From the NCBI GenBank assembly GCA_002081555.1, contig KV920975.1, forward strand, positions 1-43,405: 43,405 nt of DNA. Direction: 5' to 3'. Position 1 is the first letter of the stretch. Each line of letters begins with the position of its first letter. The position numbers and the translations under genes were made by a program. The notes under the pieces were generated by a model. The model made no database searches, was not told the origin of the DNA, and saw only the letters and a program-made list of their open reading frames with translations. Origin of the DNA: Protostelium mycophagum (lineage: Eukaryota; Evosea; Variosea; Protosteliida; Protosteliaceae). Positions 1 through 9,622 of this stretch are shown piece by piece.

Positions 1-170
1 CAATTTTAATTCATGTAATTAACGTGTTTATTACCGGAAAATTGAAAAAAGGGACGCTGTGACTTCTGTTATTTCGAAATTTCTGTACAGTAAAGTCTCT
101 TCTGGGATGTCAGACACTTGAGGTTGGAATTTCCCTGATTATGGAGTCCAAAATACAGTCCAAATGCTTT

Positions 171-230
171 TTGCCGGATTTGATCAATACCGAGACGTGG
201 TGCGGTGAATCTGACCAAACTCTGCAAAAT
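171..230. repeat. Internally deleted foldback (MITE-like) element relic
   Basis: The left end reads TTGCCGGATTTGATCA and the right end GAATCTGACCAAACTCTGCA. These are inverted, imperfect copies of each other. Both match the arms of the complete foldback element at 33440-33542, but the long centre is missing here. Bases 15-36 (GTAATTAACGTGTTTATTACCG) are identical to the centre of that same element, so more than one relic of the family lies at this window edge. Apart from these pieces I see no gene in 1-428. Confidence 0.55.
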
Positions 231-428
231 GATAATTGTGAGTTGAGTTTTGTTCCTGACTCCCACCCCGTCTTGACTTAATCCAGGTCATGTCCAAAGT
301 CGGTCCTTCCCAAGCGTAAAACGAAATTTCTTTCGCATTTACGTACAACCTGCCTCGAAAAAATCACAAACAACACGAAACGCAAACGATCAGCAACAAC
401 CCAACAAGTCAGTGTCTTAATGATCTTT

Positions 429-608
429 TCTATTGTCAGTTCTAACCTTTGACTCAGAATGGTCCATCTCTCAAGTGTCGTTCCAGAGGCCGTCAAAGAC
501 GCCATCCTCTAGACGCCATCCTCTTCTCTATTGTCAGTTCTAACCTTTGACTCAGAATGGTCCATCTCTCAAGTGTCGTTCCAGAGGCCGTCAAAGACGC
601 CATCCTCT
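429..608 (+). repeat. Tandem duplication of the glutamate decarboxylase 5' end
   Basis: An 82-bp unit occurs at 429-510 and again at 527-608. Each copy carries the end of the leader, the ATG and the first 17 codons of the decarboxylase gene. A 14-bp piece (AGACGCCATCCTCT) is repeated once more in the join at 511-524. The first copy has its own ATG at 459 but meets TAG at 510-512 after 17 codons, so it can only act as an upstream ORF. The second copy continues into the real gene. It could be a true duplication or an assembly artefact. Confidence 0.85.
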
Positions 609-2656
609 CCCCTGAACCCTCTATGGCCTCTAAGATCTTTTCTACAAGTGTGTACGGCACAAAATGGGCCGTGAGTATCTCGAACATCTTTAATGTCTTT
701 ATACTTTCGTTCGGGCACCACCTGATTCTACTAGGGACAAGATCTGCCCAAGTATGAGATGGCAGAGGAGGAGATCCCTGCCAGTACTGCTTACAAACTG
801 ATCAAGGACGAGCTCGCCCTCGACGGCACTCCCCAACTCAACGTGAGTAGTTCTATACTCGAGGATCCCATTCTGACCAGATACAGCTAGCCAGTTTCGT
901 CACAACCTTCATGGAAGATGAGGCCGCCAAGCTCATGCAAGAATCTTTGGACAAGAACTTCATCGATTACGAGGAGTACCCCCAGACGGTCGAGCTCCAG
1001 AACCGTTGCGGTGAGTCCAACATGATCATCTTTCAGCTTTTAAATCTTCGGGCAGTGAACATGATCGCCAGACTCTTTAACGCACCCACCGAACAAGGTA
1101 ACTAGGAAATATTCCAGCGACTTCATGATCTGACTCGAGCAGGCGCCGACGCTTTGGGCGTCTCCACTGTGGGTTCCTCTGAAGCCATCATCCTCTCTAC
1201 TTTGGCCATGAAAAAGAAGTAAGGATCTTATGTCCTCTCATCGCTTGCCTCGACATAGACAAACCATCTGTGGTTCTAGAACTGAACATGTCAGGTGGCA
1301 GAACGCCAGAAAAGCGGCTGGAAAATCTACCGAAAAACCCAACATTGTCATGGGCGCCAACGTGCAGGTGTGCTGGGAGAAGGCCGCACGCTATTTAGAC
1401 GTCGAGGAGAGATACACCTTCTCAGACAATGACACTCTGATCTTGAAGCCCGAAGAGGCCGTGGACCTTGTAGACGAGAACACTATCGGTGTATGTGTTA
1501 TTTTGGGAAGCACATACACTGGCGAGTACGAAGACGTAAAGAGAGTGAACGACCTCCTCATCGAGAAGAACAAGGTGAAAATCAAGCGATGACGTCATTC
1601 TGACACTCTTGACATGTCCAACTGACATTTCTGACAGGTATTTGACGGATATGTCGTCCCCATCCACGTGGATGCTGCATCTGGAGGATTCGTGGTGCCT
1701 TTTGTTAAGCCCGATTTGGAGTGGGATTTCAGACTCCCACGTGTCATCTCCATCAACGCATCCGGCCACAAGTACGGTCTCGTCTACCCAGGTGAAATTT
1801 CCCGGAAAGTTCGAAAATTCTCAAGTTGAAAAAGGTATCGGATGGGCCGTCTGGAGATCAGAGGAGTACTTGCCCAAAGAATTGATTTTCAACATCAATT
1901 ATCTTGGTGCTGCTCAGGCCTCTTTCACCCTTAACTTCTCCAAGGTAATTACAGACACTATTCTATCAATCATTTGTGCTTGTCAAGATGAGCACGGAGA
2001 AGCACTGCGGCTCCACTGTGTTTTCCCAGATTTTTCTGATAATCCTGTGGAGAAATGCAACAGAATCCAAATACGCACGACAAATGCACCAATCTCACAG
2101 ATGTTCATGACAAACTTTTTTATGAAGCTCTGCTACAGCCACTAGAATTATGATACAAAATGACTCTGACTCCATATCTTGACATCTACAACGAGACTGA
2201 AATTTTCAGGGAGCTTCCAACGTCATTGCGCAATATTACCAACTGATCAGACTGGGAAAATCAGGATACCGCGCCATCATGCAGCAATTGACACAGAACT
2301 CTGATTACCTCTACGACAAGCTGGTGGCCACCGGAAAATTCCGCATGCTCTCTGCGAAGAATGGAGATGGTAATATTTATGTCTTGTGAAGTACCAATGT
2401 TGTAAAATGAGAATGTTATGGCCCTTATAAACTCCTTACAAGGAAGAGTATATTTTGTGGAAAAAGCCAAAAGGCTTCTATTTTGTGCTGCGGGCACACA
2501 GTGTCAGCGAACTAAGCAAACTTAGGTCTTCCCGTGGTCGCCTTCTGCTTGAAAGAGAAACACCACTACAACGAGGATGACATCGCCAGAGGGCTGAGAG
2601 AACACGCCTGGATCGTCCCTTCTTACACCGCACCTCCAAAGGCCATCAAAACTTGA
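557..2656 (+). CDS. Glutamate decarboxylase (PLP enzyme), C-terminus apparently broken
   Basis: This enzyme would decarboxylate L-glutamate to GABA, using pyridoxal phosphate. The predicted exons are 557-670, 735-842, 887-1010, 1056-1097, 1143-1218, 1295-1574, 1638-1791, 1835-1944, 2210-2369 and 2526-2656, giving 432 residues. The match to plant and fungal GAD is close throughout, including [45 protein letters not shown] and the PLP-lysine motif [11 protein letters not shown]. Exons 1-10 join in frame, but the protein stops right after the conserved [10 protein letters not shown] stretch. The expected tail starts again in another frame at about 2676 and runs to 2932, so the gene looks damaged, or mis-assembled, near 2654-2675. 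Intron 8 (265 nt) and intron 9 (156 nt) are long for this genome. The plant calmodulin-binding tail is not recognisable. Confidence 0.93.
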
Positions 2657-2675
2657 ATTAAAACGTGGCAGTTAC

Positions 2676-2932
2676 TGCTGAGAGACATAAACAGAGTCTT
2701 GGAAGTTTTGGAATCGAAGAAGCCCTCTGAGATTGCATCTCATGCAGAACATTTGAGAAGAGCCCACCACCACAGAGACACCCATCACACCAAAGCCTTC
2801 AAACACTACAAGAACGACCACAACTTGGGCTCAGCAGATCTGCTGATTTTGAATGAAATAAAACTATTTGATTTTCTCCAGTTCTTCTGTTCATTCTACA
2901 ACGTTGTAAACACGGCTTTGAAGCGATTATAG
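2676..2932 (+). pseudogene. Detached C-terminal segment of the glutamate decarboxylase gene
   Basis: In the frame starting LLLRDINRVLEVLESKKP, this stretch reads like the last part of a group II decarboxylase: small-domain helix, then a His/Lys-rich tail ending near KAFKHYKNDHN. It is out of frame with the exon ending at 2656. The block that normally joins the two parts (around the LRVV-RxDF region, roughly 12-18 residues) is missing. No GT-AG intron would repair the join. A deletion or frameshift, real or from sequencing, explains this best. Confidence 0.6.
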
Positions 2933-3658
2933 AGAGATTACAGAACATAAAGGGCGTTAGAGGATATCGTTGTTCGGGTTGGCTGCCGTCAACAGCTATT
3001 CTTCATTTCTGATCTTGATATTTGCAACATTAAACTCTCAAATACTGCAGCAAAAATATTTCGTTTTCATGCAGAATATGGATTTTTTATTGCAAAATGT
3101 GGTGGCCTTATGAACAAATAAATAGGTTGCACAAAAAGAGCGACAGCACCAGCAGGTGTGTATTGTTATTTCCCTAGTGTAAATTACGAAGTAGCTGCTT
3201 GGCTTTGCGCTCCGTTCAATCTTCAACACCAATATGATATCAGCATTTATAAAAATGGAGTTTACACGATTATGGTTCGTCATCTTGTTTGGGAGCAAAA
3301 AAGATTGTTTTCTTTCGCCGAATCGATGGGTCTCGTTGTAGACTCGAGAACTCAGAAGATTTATTTTGAAACGGCTTTCAGTTGCAGAAAAGAGGAAGGT
3401 TCCCTTCTTTGTGGAGGTGCAGATGCCGATCTTGTCATCACCAGCACAACCCAAAATATTTTCAAAGATATTCGAATCAGCTTCTTGACGTATAGACACA
3501 AAAGACGTCATCCCCTCTACGGACTTGAAAAGCGTCAACCTCTCGCGCCTCATTTATTCCGTCCACAGCTCTTTGGTCATGCGAGAGGGTAAAGAGCTTC
3601 TCTGCAGATGTCTTTTGGTTGTGCGAACCTTCGAATCTCTTGGCGGTTGTAGACGAGG
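2933..3658. other. Gene-poor interval with overlapping antisense ORFs
   Basis: No recognisable gene lies here. A 171-codon minus-strand ORF (3553 to 3038, ATG start) overlaps a 144-codon plus-strand ORF (3158-3592). Neither translation resembles a known family, and neither has the exon/intron pattern of the neighbours. The stretch probably holds the 3' end of the decarboxylase transcript and distal promoter DNA of the cyclophilin gene. Confidence 0.3.
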
Positions 3659-3868
3659 TGTAGGATTACGTCACTTTTTCCGGAGTATTGACGTCACTAT
3701 TGTCGACATCTCCAAGCGAAGATGCCTCATAAATTTAAATGTCGACATCTCCAAGCGAAGATGCCTCATAAATTTAAATGTGTGTAGGATTACGTCACTT
3801 TTTCCGGAGTATTGACGTCACTATTGTCGACATCTCCAAGCGAAGATGCCTCATAAATTTAAATGTCG
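3659..3868. repeat. Promoter-proximal tandem repeat array (A-B-B-A-B) upstream of cyclophilin
   Basis: Unit A (about 43 bp, GTAGGATTACGTCACTTTTT onward, ending in a TTGACGTCAC site) occurs at 3659 and 3784. Unit B (about 39 bp, GTCGACATCTCCAAGCGAAG then ATGCCTCATAAATTTAAATG) occurs three times, starting near 3702, 3741 and 3828. The order is A-B-B-A-B. The array ends about 50 bp before the cyclophilin ATG. Each A unit holds two ACGTCA cores (CRE/ATF-like) and each B unit holds an AT-rich TATA-like stretch, so the array multiplies candidate promoter elements. The regulatory role is inference. Confidence 0.8.
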
Positions 3869-3921
3869 ACACAAACCTGATCGCTGGAACGATCATCAAA
3901 AACAAAACAACAACAATCACG

Positions 3922-4527
3922 ATGCCCAACCCCCAAGTTTTCTTTGATCTCTCTATCGGAGGCGCTGCTGCCGGCCGTGTCACCATGGAGGTAAGGACGA
4001 TCGCTCTTTTGCTGCATTTTCTGATCGATAATACAGCTCTACGCCGACGTCGTCCCCAAGACCGCTGAGAACTTTCGTGCTCTCTGCACTGGTGAGAAGG
4101 GAACTGGAAAGTCTGGCAAGCCTCTTCACTTTAAGGGAAGCAAGTTCCACCGTGTCATCCCCAACTTCATGTGCCAAGGAGGTGACTTCACCAAGGGAAA
4201 TGGAACTGGAGGCGAGTCCATCTACGGAGAGAAGTTCGCCGACGAGAACTTCATCAAGAAGCACGAGGGACCTGGAACTCTTTCCATGGCTAACGCTGGA
4301 CCCGGCAGTAAGTTGATCATCATTTTGGAATCAAAGTTGATCATGATTTAGCCAACGGATCTCAATTCTTCATCTGCACTGCCAAGACCGCTTGGCTCGA
4401 CGGCAAGCACGTCGTTTTCGGACGTGTTGTCGACGGTTTCGATACCATCAAGAAGGCTGAGGCCGTTGGCTCCCAATCTGGAGCTACCTCAAAGCCCGTC
4501 GTCATTGAGAACTGCGGACAACTGTAA
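3922..4527 (+). CDS. Cyclophilin A-type peptidyl-prolyl isomerase
   Basis: The enzyme catalyses cis-trans isomerisation of Xaa-Pro bonds and is the usual cyclosporin-binding protein. Three exons (3922-3990, 4037-4307, 4352-4527) encode 171 residues, the normal length of a cytosolic cyclophilin. Visible signature blocks are [20 protein letters not shown], the catalytic-Arg region [38 protein letters not shown] and the cyclosporin-contacting Trp in [13 protein letters not shown]. There is no signal peptide or targeting extension. The start is fixed by the family N-terminus. The two introns are 46 and 44 nt. The gene is convergent with the NOPCHAP1-like gene; their stop codons are about 76 bp apart. 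Confidence 0.97.
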
Positions 4528-4603
4528 ATCTGTTGTCTTATAAATTTACAAGTATCAAGTTTATTCTTATTTTGTGTACATTGAAAAACATCGACAAACA
4601 TCA

Positions 4604-5083
4604 TTATTCATTCATTTCTGTGATCAATTTTCGTTTTTGACCTTTTGTTGGTTCTGCTTCTTCATCTTCTGCATCTGAGTCTTCTTCGCTGCTCGATTCG
4701 AGCTCACCAAAACCGAGATTCTAAATTGTCAGTTGGCATGTTTTTCACATCACTCACCATCTCTATGAAAGGACCATTTTCATCGACATTCTCTATATTG
4801 AAGGGATTTGATTCTTTATCGAGTGTCTTCAGCTGTTGATCAAGCTTCTCATTTGATTCTTTGATTTTTGGAAGAAAATCTTGGAGTCGATTCAAAAGAC
4901 CTCCTGATGTGTGTCACAGCCCATGCTTAAGATACAGCACGCACCTTGCAATGGTGGTGGACGTGTGATGTTTGGTTTGCTTGATTTCTCATTCAGTGCA
5001 TTGAGAATGACTCTGGCGTCTGCATCAGAGGGATCCAACTCCTTGAGGTCTGATGATGTCTTCGTGTTGGTAATATCACTCAT
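4604..5083 (-). CDS. NOPCHAP1-like (C12orf45 family) protein
   Basis: Three exons (5083-4945, 4903-4758, 4720-4604) join in frame to give 133 residues. The centre, LQDFLPKIKESNEKL followed by NPFNIENVDENGPFIEM, matches the conserved core of human NOPCHAP1/C12orf45 (FLPxMxxANEKL ... FNIENIDG). In humans that protein helps load the NOP58 box C/D snoRNP subunit through the R2TP machinery. The C-terminus is a Ser/Asp/Glu-rich tail followed by a Lys/Arg-rich end, as in the human protein. Introns are 41 and 37 nt. The match rests on one short motif block, so function is assigned by family only. The gene is followed on the same strand by the acyl-CoA synthetase gene's 3' end, 110 bp upstream of this start. 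Confidence 0.7.
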
Positions 5084-5193
5084 ATCGCTGTTTTCTGATG
5101 TCCTTTTTCCTTGCTTTGCTCCGGAAGATGGCCCTTTTTACCGCGGAAATTTAAATTCAAATTTCTAAAAGAAAGTTGTAAAACATAAATATT

Positions 5194-7955
5194 TTATTCC
5201 TTGAGAGGAGGGAAAAGCTGCTCGTCTATGGCGGTCTTGTACTTCTTTGCCACTTCTTGTCTCTTCAACTTCATGGCAGCCGTGACCAATCCACTCTCAA
5301 TGTTCCACTCTAAAAAGCATCACTACCTATCTCAAGCTTTTCCAAAAAGACATACCGTCTGGTGTCAAATAGACCGCGACAGGCTTTTCATAGACCTTCA
5401 TCTTCTCTCTTGTGGCTGTGGCGTGGAGTGACTTCTTCACAGCATCTACGGCCCTCTTATCAGCGCAAAGAGCTTCCCATCTGCAATGAATCAGCACAGA
5501 GGATAAGAGAGTGATAGACTCACTCTATGGTGGCGTCGATACCGTTACCCACGGCCCATTCCATCAAGTTCTTCTTGTTGGGAACGACAATGGCGGCGGG
5601 CAGATCTCTCTGAGAGTTTGCGACGATGCAGATGTCTTCTACAAAGTGATCTTGTTTGTATTTGGCCTCCATAGCCTCTAAAGCGATGTATTCACCGTGG
5701 GAGAGTTTGACGAGATTCTTCTTGCGGTCCACAATGGAGAAGGTTCCATCTGGGTTCAACTTGAAAATGTCAGATTGTAGATTTACGGTGTGACGTCATC
5801 ACCTGAGCAATATCTCCGGTGCAGAACCAGCCACCCTCTTTGAATTCTTCCTTTGTCTTTTCTGGCTGGTTGTAATATCCCAAAGTGATACCACCTCCTC
5901 TGGCCCAGATTTCACCCCTGGGGAGGGGTTGATCCTTGTGGGTGTATCCCATCTCGGGAACGTCGACAAGCTTAACCTGTACAGATTGAGTGTACATGTT
6001 AAGACAGCAACAATCCCATCGGACAAGCGTCAAGATAAAAAACAAACCTCAGAAGAAGGGAAAGGAGCGCCAACAATTTCGGTACCCATGTGGTGCACAG
6101 GCTGTGCCATTAAAAGACCAGTGGTCTCAGTCAGTCCTAACGGTCGTGAGACTTCTTGAGATCTCCACGACTTTTCCGCGGATTGGCATTGTAGACTCAC
6201 CGTAACCTTGGAGAACGGGACATCCAAATAAGACACGGAGGAATTGATGTGTAGAGTGGGAAAGTGGTGCTCCTCCAGAAATAATTCCTGAGATCGTGAG
6301 TTTTCCTCGAAATTTCGTGATTCAAATCATACCGGCTACTCTTCCACCGATGACTCCGGCAAACTTGGAGAACACCAACTGTACATGTCACCGTGCTATT
6401 CTATTTTTAGCAACCCACCTTGTCAAATATAAAATGTGTGGGTTTTCCCGCGTTGACATTATTTAGCTTGCTGGCGTAGGCGTAGTTAAACAGTTTGACC
6501 TTCATCCCGCCGGCTTCTTTGATCTTATCAAGGGCACCCTTTCTTATTCTCTCCCACAGAACGGGGACACCAGCCATGAGGTGAGGTCTGGCGGTCGTCA
6601 AGTCTCCTTTGCAATTCCTCACGAGAGTGTCGGTCATCGTTCTGTATCCATCAGTGAGATTTCTATGAATTTTCTGTGATGTAAAAGTGATGTACAGACG
6701 GGTGTTGTAGATGTATCACCTTGCAGATCCGTAAGCGAGTGAACCGCCAAAAAGTAAGATGACGTGTTCAACACACAGCTCCAAGATGTGGGCGAGTGGT
6801 AAGAAGGAGCAGTACACAGCTCCTTCAGATGGGATATTAAACTTGTTCATGACAGCAACAGTACCACCAGTAACTGAGGCAATGATGTTGGAGTGTGTGA
6901 TCATCACTCCTTTGGGTGTTCCGGTTGTACCTGTAAAGAGGTCATGATCATGATGCAGATGAACATTATGTTGTGAGATGATCGACGTCACCTGAGGTGT
7001 ACATGATGACAGCGAGATCTGATGGTTTTGGGGGGTTGGGTCGGGCCTCTAAAGCGAGGGCAGACTTGAGCAAATCTGTGTAAGAAGTAACCTGTTCACA
7101 TCAACCATGATCATCTTGTTCTTGTCATATCAAGCCAATGTGGACAAAATGAATACTTCGAAGATTTGACGAACCTTGATGCCTCTATCTCTCAAATTGG
7201 CGAGAGCGGCCTCATTAACAGGCTCACGATAATCAGTGTAGACGATGTACTTCAAGTGAGGGAGCTTGTCTAAAGCCTGGAGATGTCATTCTGCTGTTCT
7301 CGTCTTTACGTTCTCATTTGAAACAAGTTTAGAGGATGACCGTACCTTTCCGATGGCACCCAAGAGACCGGCGTCGGTCAAAATGTGTGAGAGCGTGGTG
7401 TCATTCAGAGCAAATACGACTCCTTCCTCTCCCAAGTTGGCGTACACAGTGCAGACGGTTATATTCTGAGAGAAACAGGCATTGGCGGTTGTGAACCAAG
7501 CTTTCAGACCTCCATGCTCTTCTGTGGTGAGGGCTGTTCCGATCTTCTCGACATTATCTAAAAGTTCCTGCAATGGTGAATTCTTTCAACGTAAGAGATC
7601 ATCTTTGCTACCTGGCATGTCTTCCAGACGTAATCACCGAGCTGCAGATAAGTCCATTTCTTGACTTCTGTTACCCCCTGGAGATTCGTGACTTCCTTCT
7701 CCTCCACAATCACCTTCAATTCCATCAGCTCAACTCTGTATTTTTGTCGCACACCTCTTGAAGGGGACGTGTGCCAACGGCATTCACATTGGGTCTCTTG
7801 GCAGCACAGTGTCTGATCAATTCATACACAGTGGTCACATCGTCAGATGGAGTGGTTATGAGTCGATCTGCCGCCTCAGGCCAGCGGTACACTCTACTCT
7901 CTCCTTCTACTTCGTCACCAATCGGGATACTACAGAGCTGTGGTTGTCTCGGCAT
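5194..7955 (-). CDS. Long-chain acyl-CoA synthetase (ANL superfamily)
   Basis: This enzyme activates long-chain fatty acids: ATP and CoA give acyl-CoA and AMP. Fourteen exons join in frame to 677 residues, the usual eukaryotic ACSL length: 7955-7755, 7713-7612, 7567-7346, 7276-7175, 7091-6992, 6930-6720, 6641-6419, 6378-6333, 6287-6201, 6136-6048, 5976-5803, 5759-5524, 5480-5356 and 5309-5194. Visible motifs are the P-loop [65 protein letters not shown] and the fatty-acyl signature region [18 protein letters not shown]. The end LFPPLKE is typical. No N-terminal membrane anchor is evident; the protein starts [16 protein letters not shown]-initiated extension upstream is possible but not needed. 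Introns are 40-83 nt. Confidence 0.95.
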
Positions 7956-8178
7956 GTTGATCGTGCGTTTTGGCTTCTGATCGTTTAGAGGATTCAACTT
8001 CTCAGTTTCAACAGAAGTTGCGGCTCGCAGTTATTTTTTTTTCTTCGCGGATTTTGCCTCGCGAGATCATATTTCCGTCAATTTTCTGCAACTTTGTCAT
8101 AGCAACGGACACTGGTGTGCTCTGATGTACACACAAAGACAAGAGCGGTATTCTTTGTACAGCTGTGGTTCCTTGAAT

Positions 8179-8777
8179 TTATTTCCTTTGTTTCAGGAGG
8201 GTGTTGATGTCTTCAGAGAGAAAGGAAGTGAGTTCTCGACCATCTCTTGTGTTTTTCCATGTCCTTGTGTCGAAGTCAAAGTTGTACCTTTTTGGGCCGC
8301 TGAACAACGATCAGTTTGTCCATTTTATGATTAAACTTTGCAACATGATGATGGATTACTTTACCTAATCGGTGAAGAAAGCCAGATCTGTTTGTTAGGG
8401 GATTGCTTGTTGAGGACATATGTTCCCAACTGTCCCAGTTTCAATGTAAAGATCCCGTCCTGATCTAATTAAAAACATTTCATGAACACATCGGTCTTTA
8501 CCGAATAATTCGAGTCGAAATCGTCTGTGATTATGTTCTCAAGCTCTTCCTCATATTTGACGCTCAGTTCTTCCAATGTGTGATCTGCCTCTTTCTGATA
8601 CTCATTCTTATCCAACTCTCTTATTGTTTGTGCTGGCGCTTGTGTATTTGTGGAAAATGTCCTGATGTTGGGTATTGAAAGGCTTGCTAATTTGAATTGT
8701 TGAACATTTCTCTGAAGAGGAACTGTTCGCGTAATTGCTACTCGCGTACAATAAGTTCTTGCTGATCGCAACATCAT
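8179..8777 (-). CDS. Frataxin, mitochondrial iron-sulfur assembly factor
   Basis: Frataxin stimulates cysteine desulfurase in mitochondrial Fe-S cluster assembly. Three exons (8777-8502, 8459-8365, 8299-8179) join in frame to 163 residues. The first about 50 residues are Arg/Ser/Thr-rich with no acidic residues, as expected for a mitochondrial presequence. The frataxin fold follows: an acidic helix ([29 protein letters not shown]), the strands [18 protein letters not shown] and the hallmark [18 protein letters not shown] short C-terminal helix ends the protein. Intron 1 must end at GATCAG rather than the nearer TTAG to keep frame. Two adjacent ATGs at 8777 and 8774 are both possible starts. 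The gene ends 224 bp before the acyl-CoA synthetase start on the same strand. Confidence 0.93.
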
Positions 8778-8943
8778 TTGTTGTGTGTGATTCGCCAATC
8801 AAGAATCATCTTTCCGTAAGATGTACGACGAAACAACTGACTTGAAGTCGTAAATACATTCCAACCTTTTTAAGCTGTATTCTTTATGAATGTCTGCCTT
8901 CTAATACTAGAATTGTAGAAGAAACCACCTGCTGGAGGAAGAT

Positions 8944-9480
8944 GTGATTTTCACACTTTCCTCATCCAACGAAGGATTCCAACCATTTTCAAAGAATGTC
9001 AAAGTGAACCAAATCGAGCAGGCCTTTATTCCAATGAATGACATAATATGCAATGTGCCTGGTATGCTGATAGGAGTATCATGGTGTCAAGCACTGATGG
9101 TGCAGTCCATTCTCCTCCAACGCAGAAATAGATGACGTACAGAAAAGATTGTACAACGGTTATATCTTTGAGGATAAAGTTAAGTTGTTGTCTTACTACA
9201 CGTCGGTTGCCGTCTGAGAATGGATGTATTTAGAAGTTCAGCAAAAAATACTCGTCACAAGAGACATCCCTCTCAATCTCTGCACAGGATCCTTGTTGGC
9301 GTACTCAGAAGACTTTTGGTGGGCGAAGTTGTACAGAGAGTTCATACGAGCCTCCATAGTCGAAGGGGCTGCATATTTTACGGATGATCGTGAGGCCTGT
9401 ACTGGCTTAGTACGATAGTATCGTCGACAACCCCATCAGCCAGAATAGTGTGGACATGTTTGGCAAGATCAAGTATGTAA
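8944..9480 (+). pseudogene. Possible degraded gene relic, weakly acetyltransferase-like
   Basis: Several plus-strand pieces in different frames read like protein but are split by stops. A piece near 9130-9215 (YNGYIFEDKVKLLSYYTSVA) meets TGA, and 9224-9418 (VQQKILVTRDIPLNLCTG ... FWWAKLYREFIRASIVEGAA) meets TAG. No GT-AG introns join them. The order 'FWW..LYREFIRAS..EGA.Y.TDD' is faintly like GNAT-type acetyltransferases in fungi and protists, but I would not assign a family on this. The interval between frataxin and the VIT/VWA gene otherwise shows nothing. Confidence 0.3.
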
Positions 9481-9622
9481 ACTTTAATCAAAGATAATGT
9501 CAAGTTTGTTGGCGTTGTAGATCTTCACATAATTATCTCTGTTCAGCGAACCTGCTTTAGCCGAAGGTTCAGTTCGTCCCGATCCACATTCAAAAGACAA
9601 ATACACTAACCGATCAATAACA

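Noticed and set aside
3038-3592. Two long overlapping ORFs on opposite strands (171 and 144 codons)
   Set aside because: Both look unlike known proteins and lack the usual introns. With antisense overlap at most one can be real, and nothing favours either.
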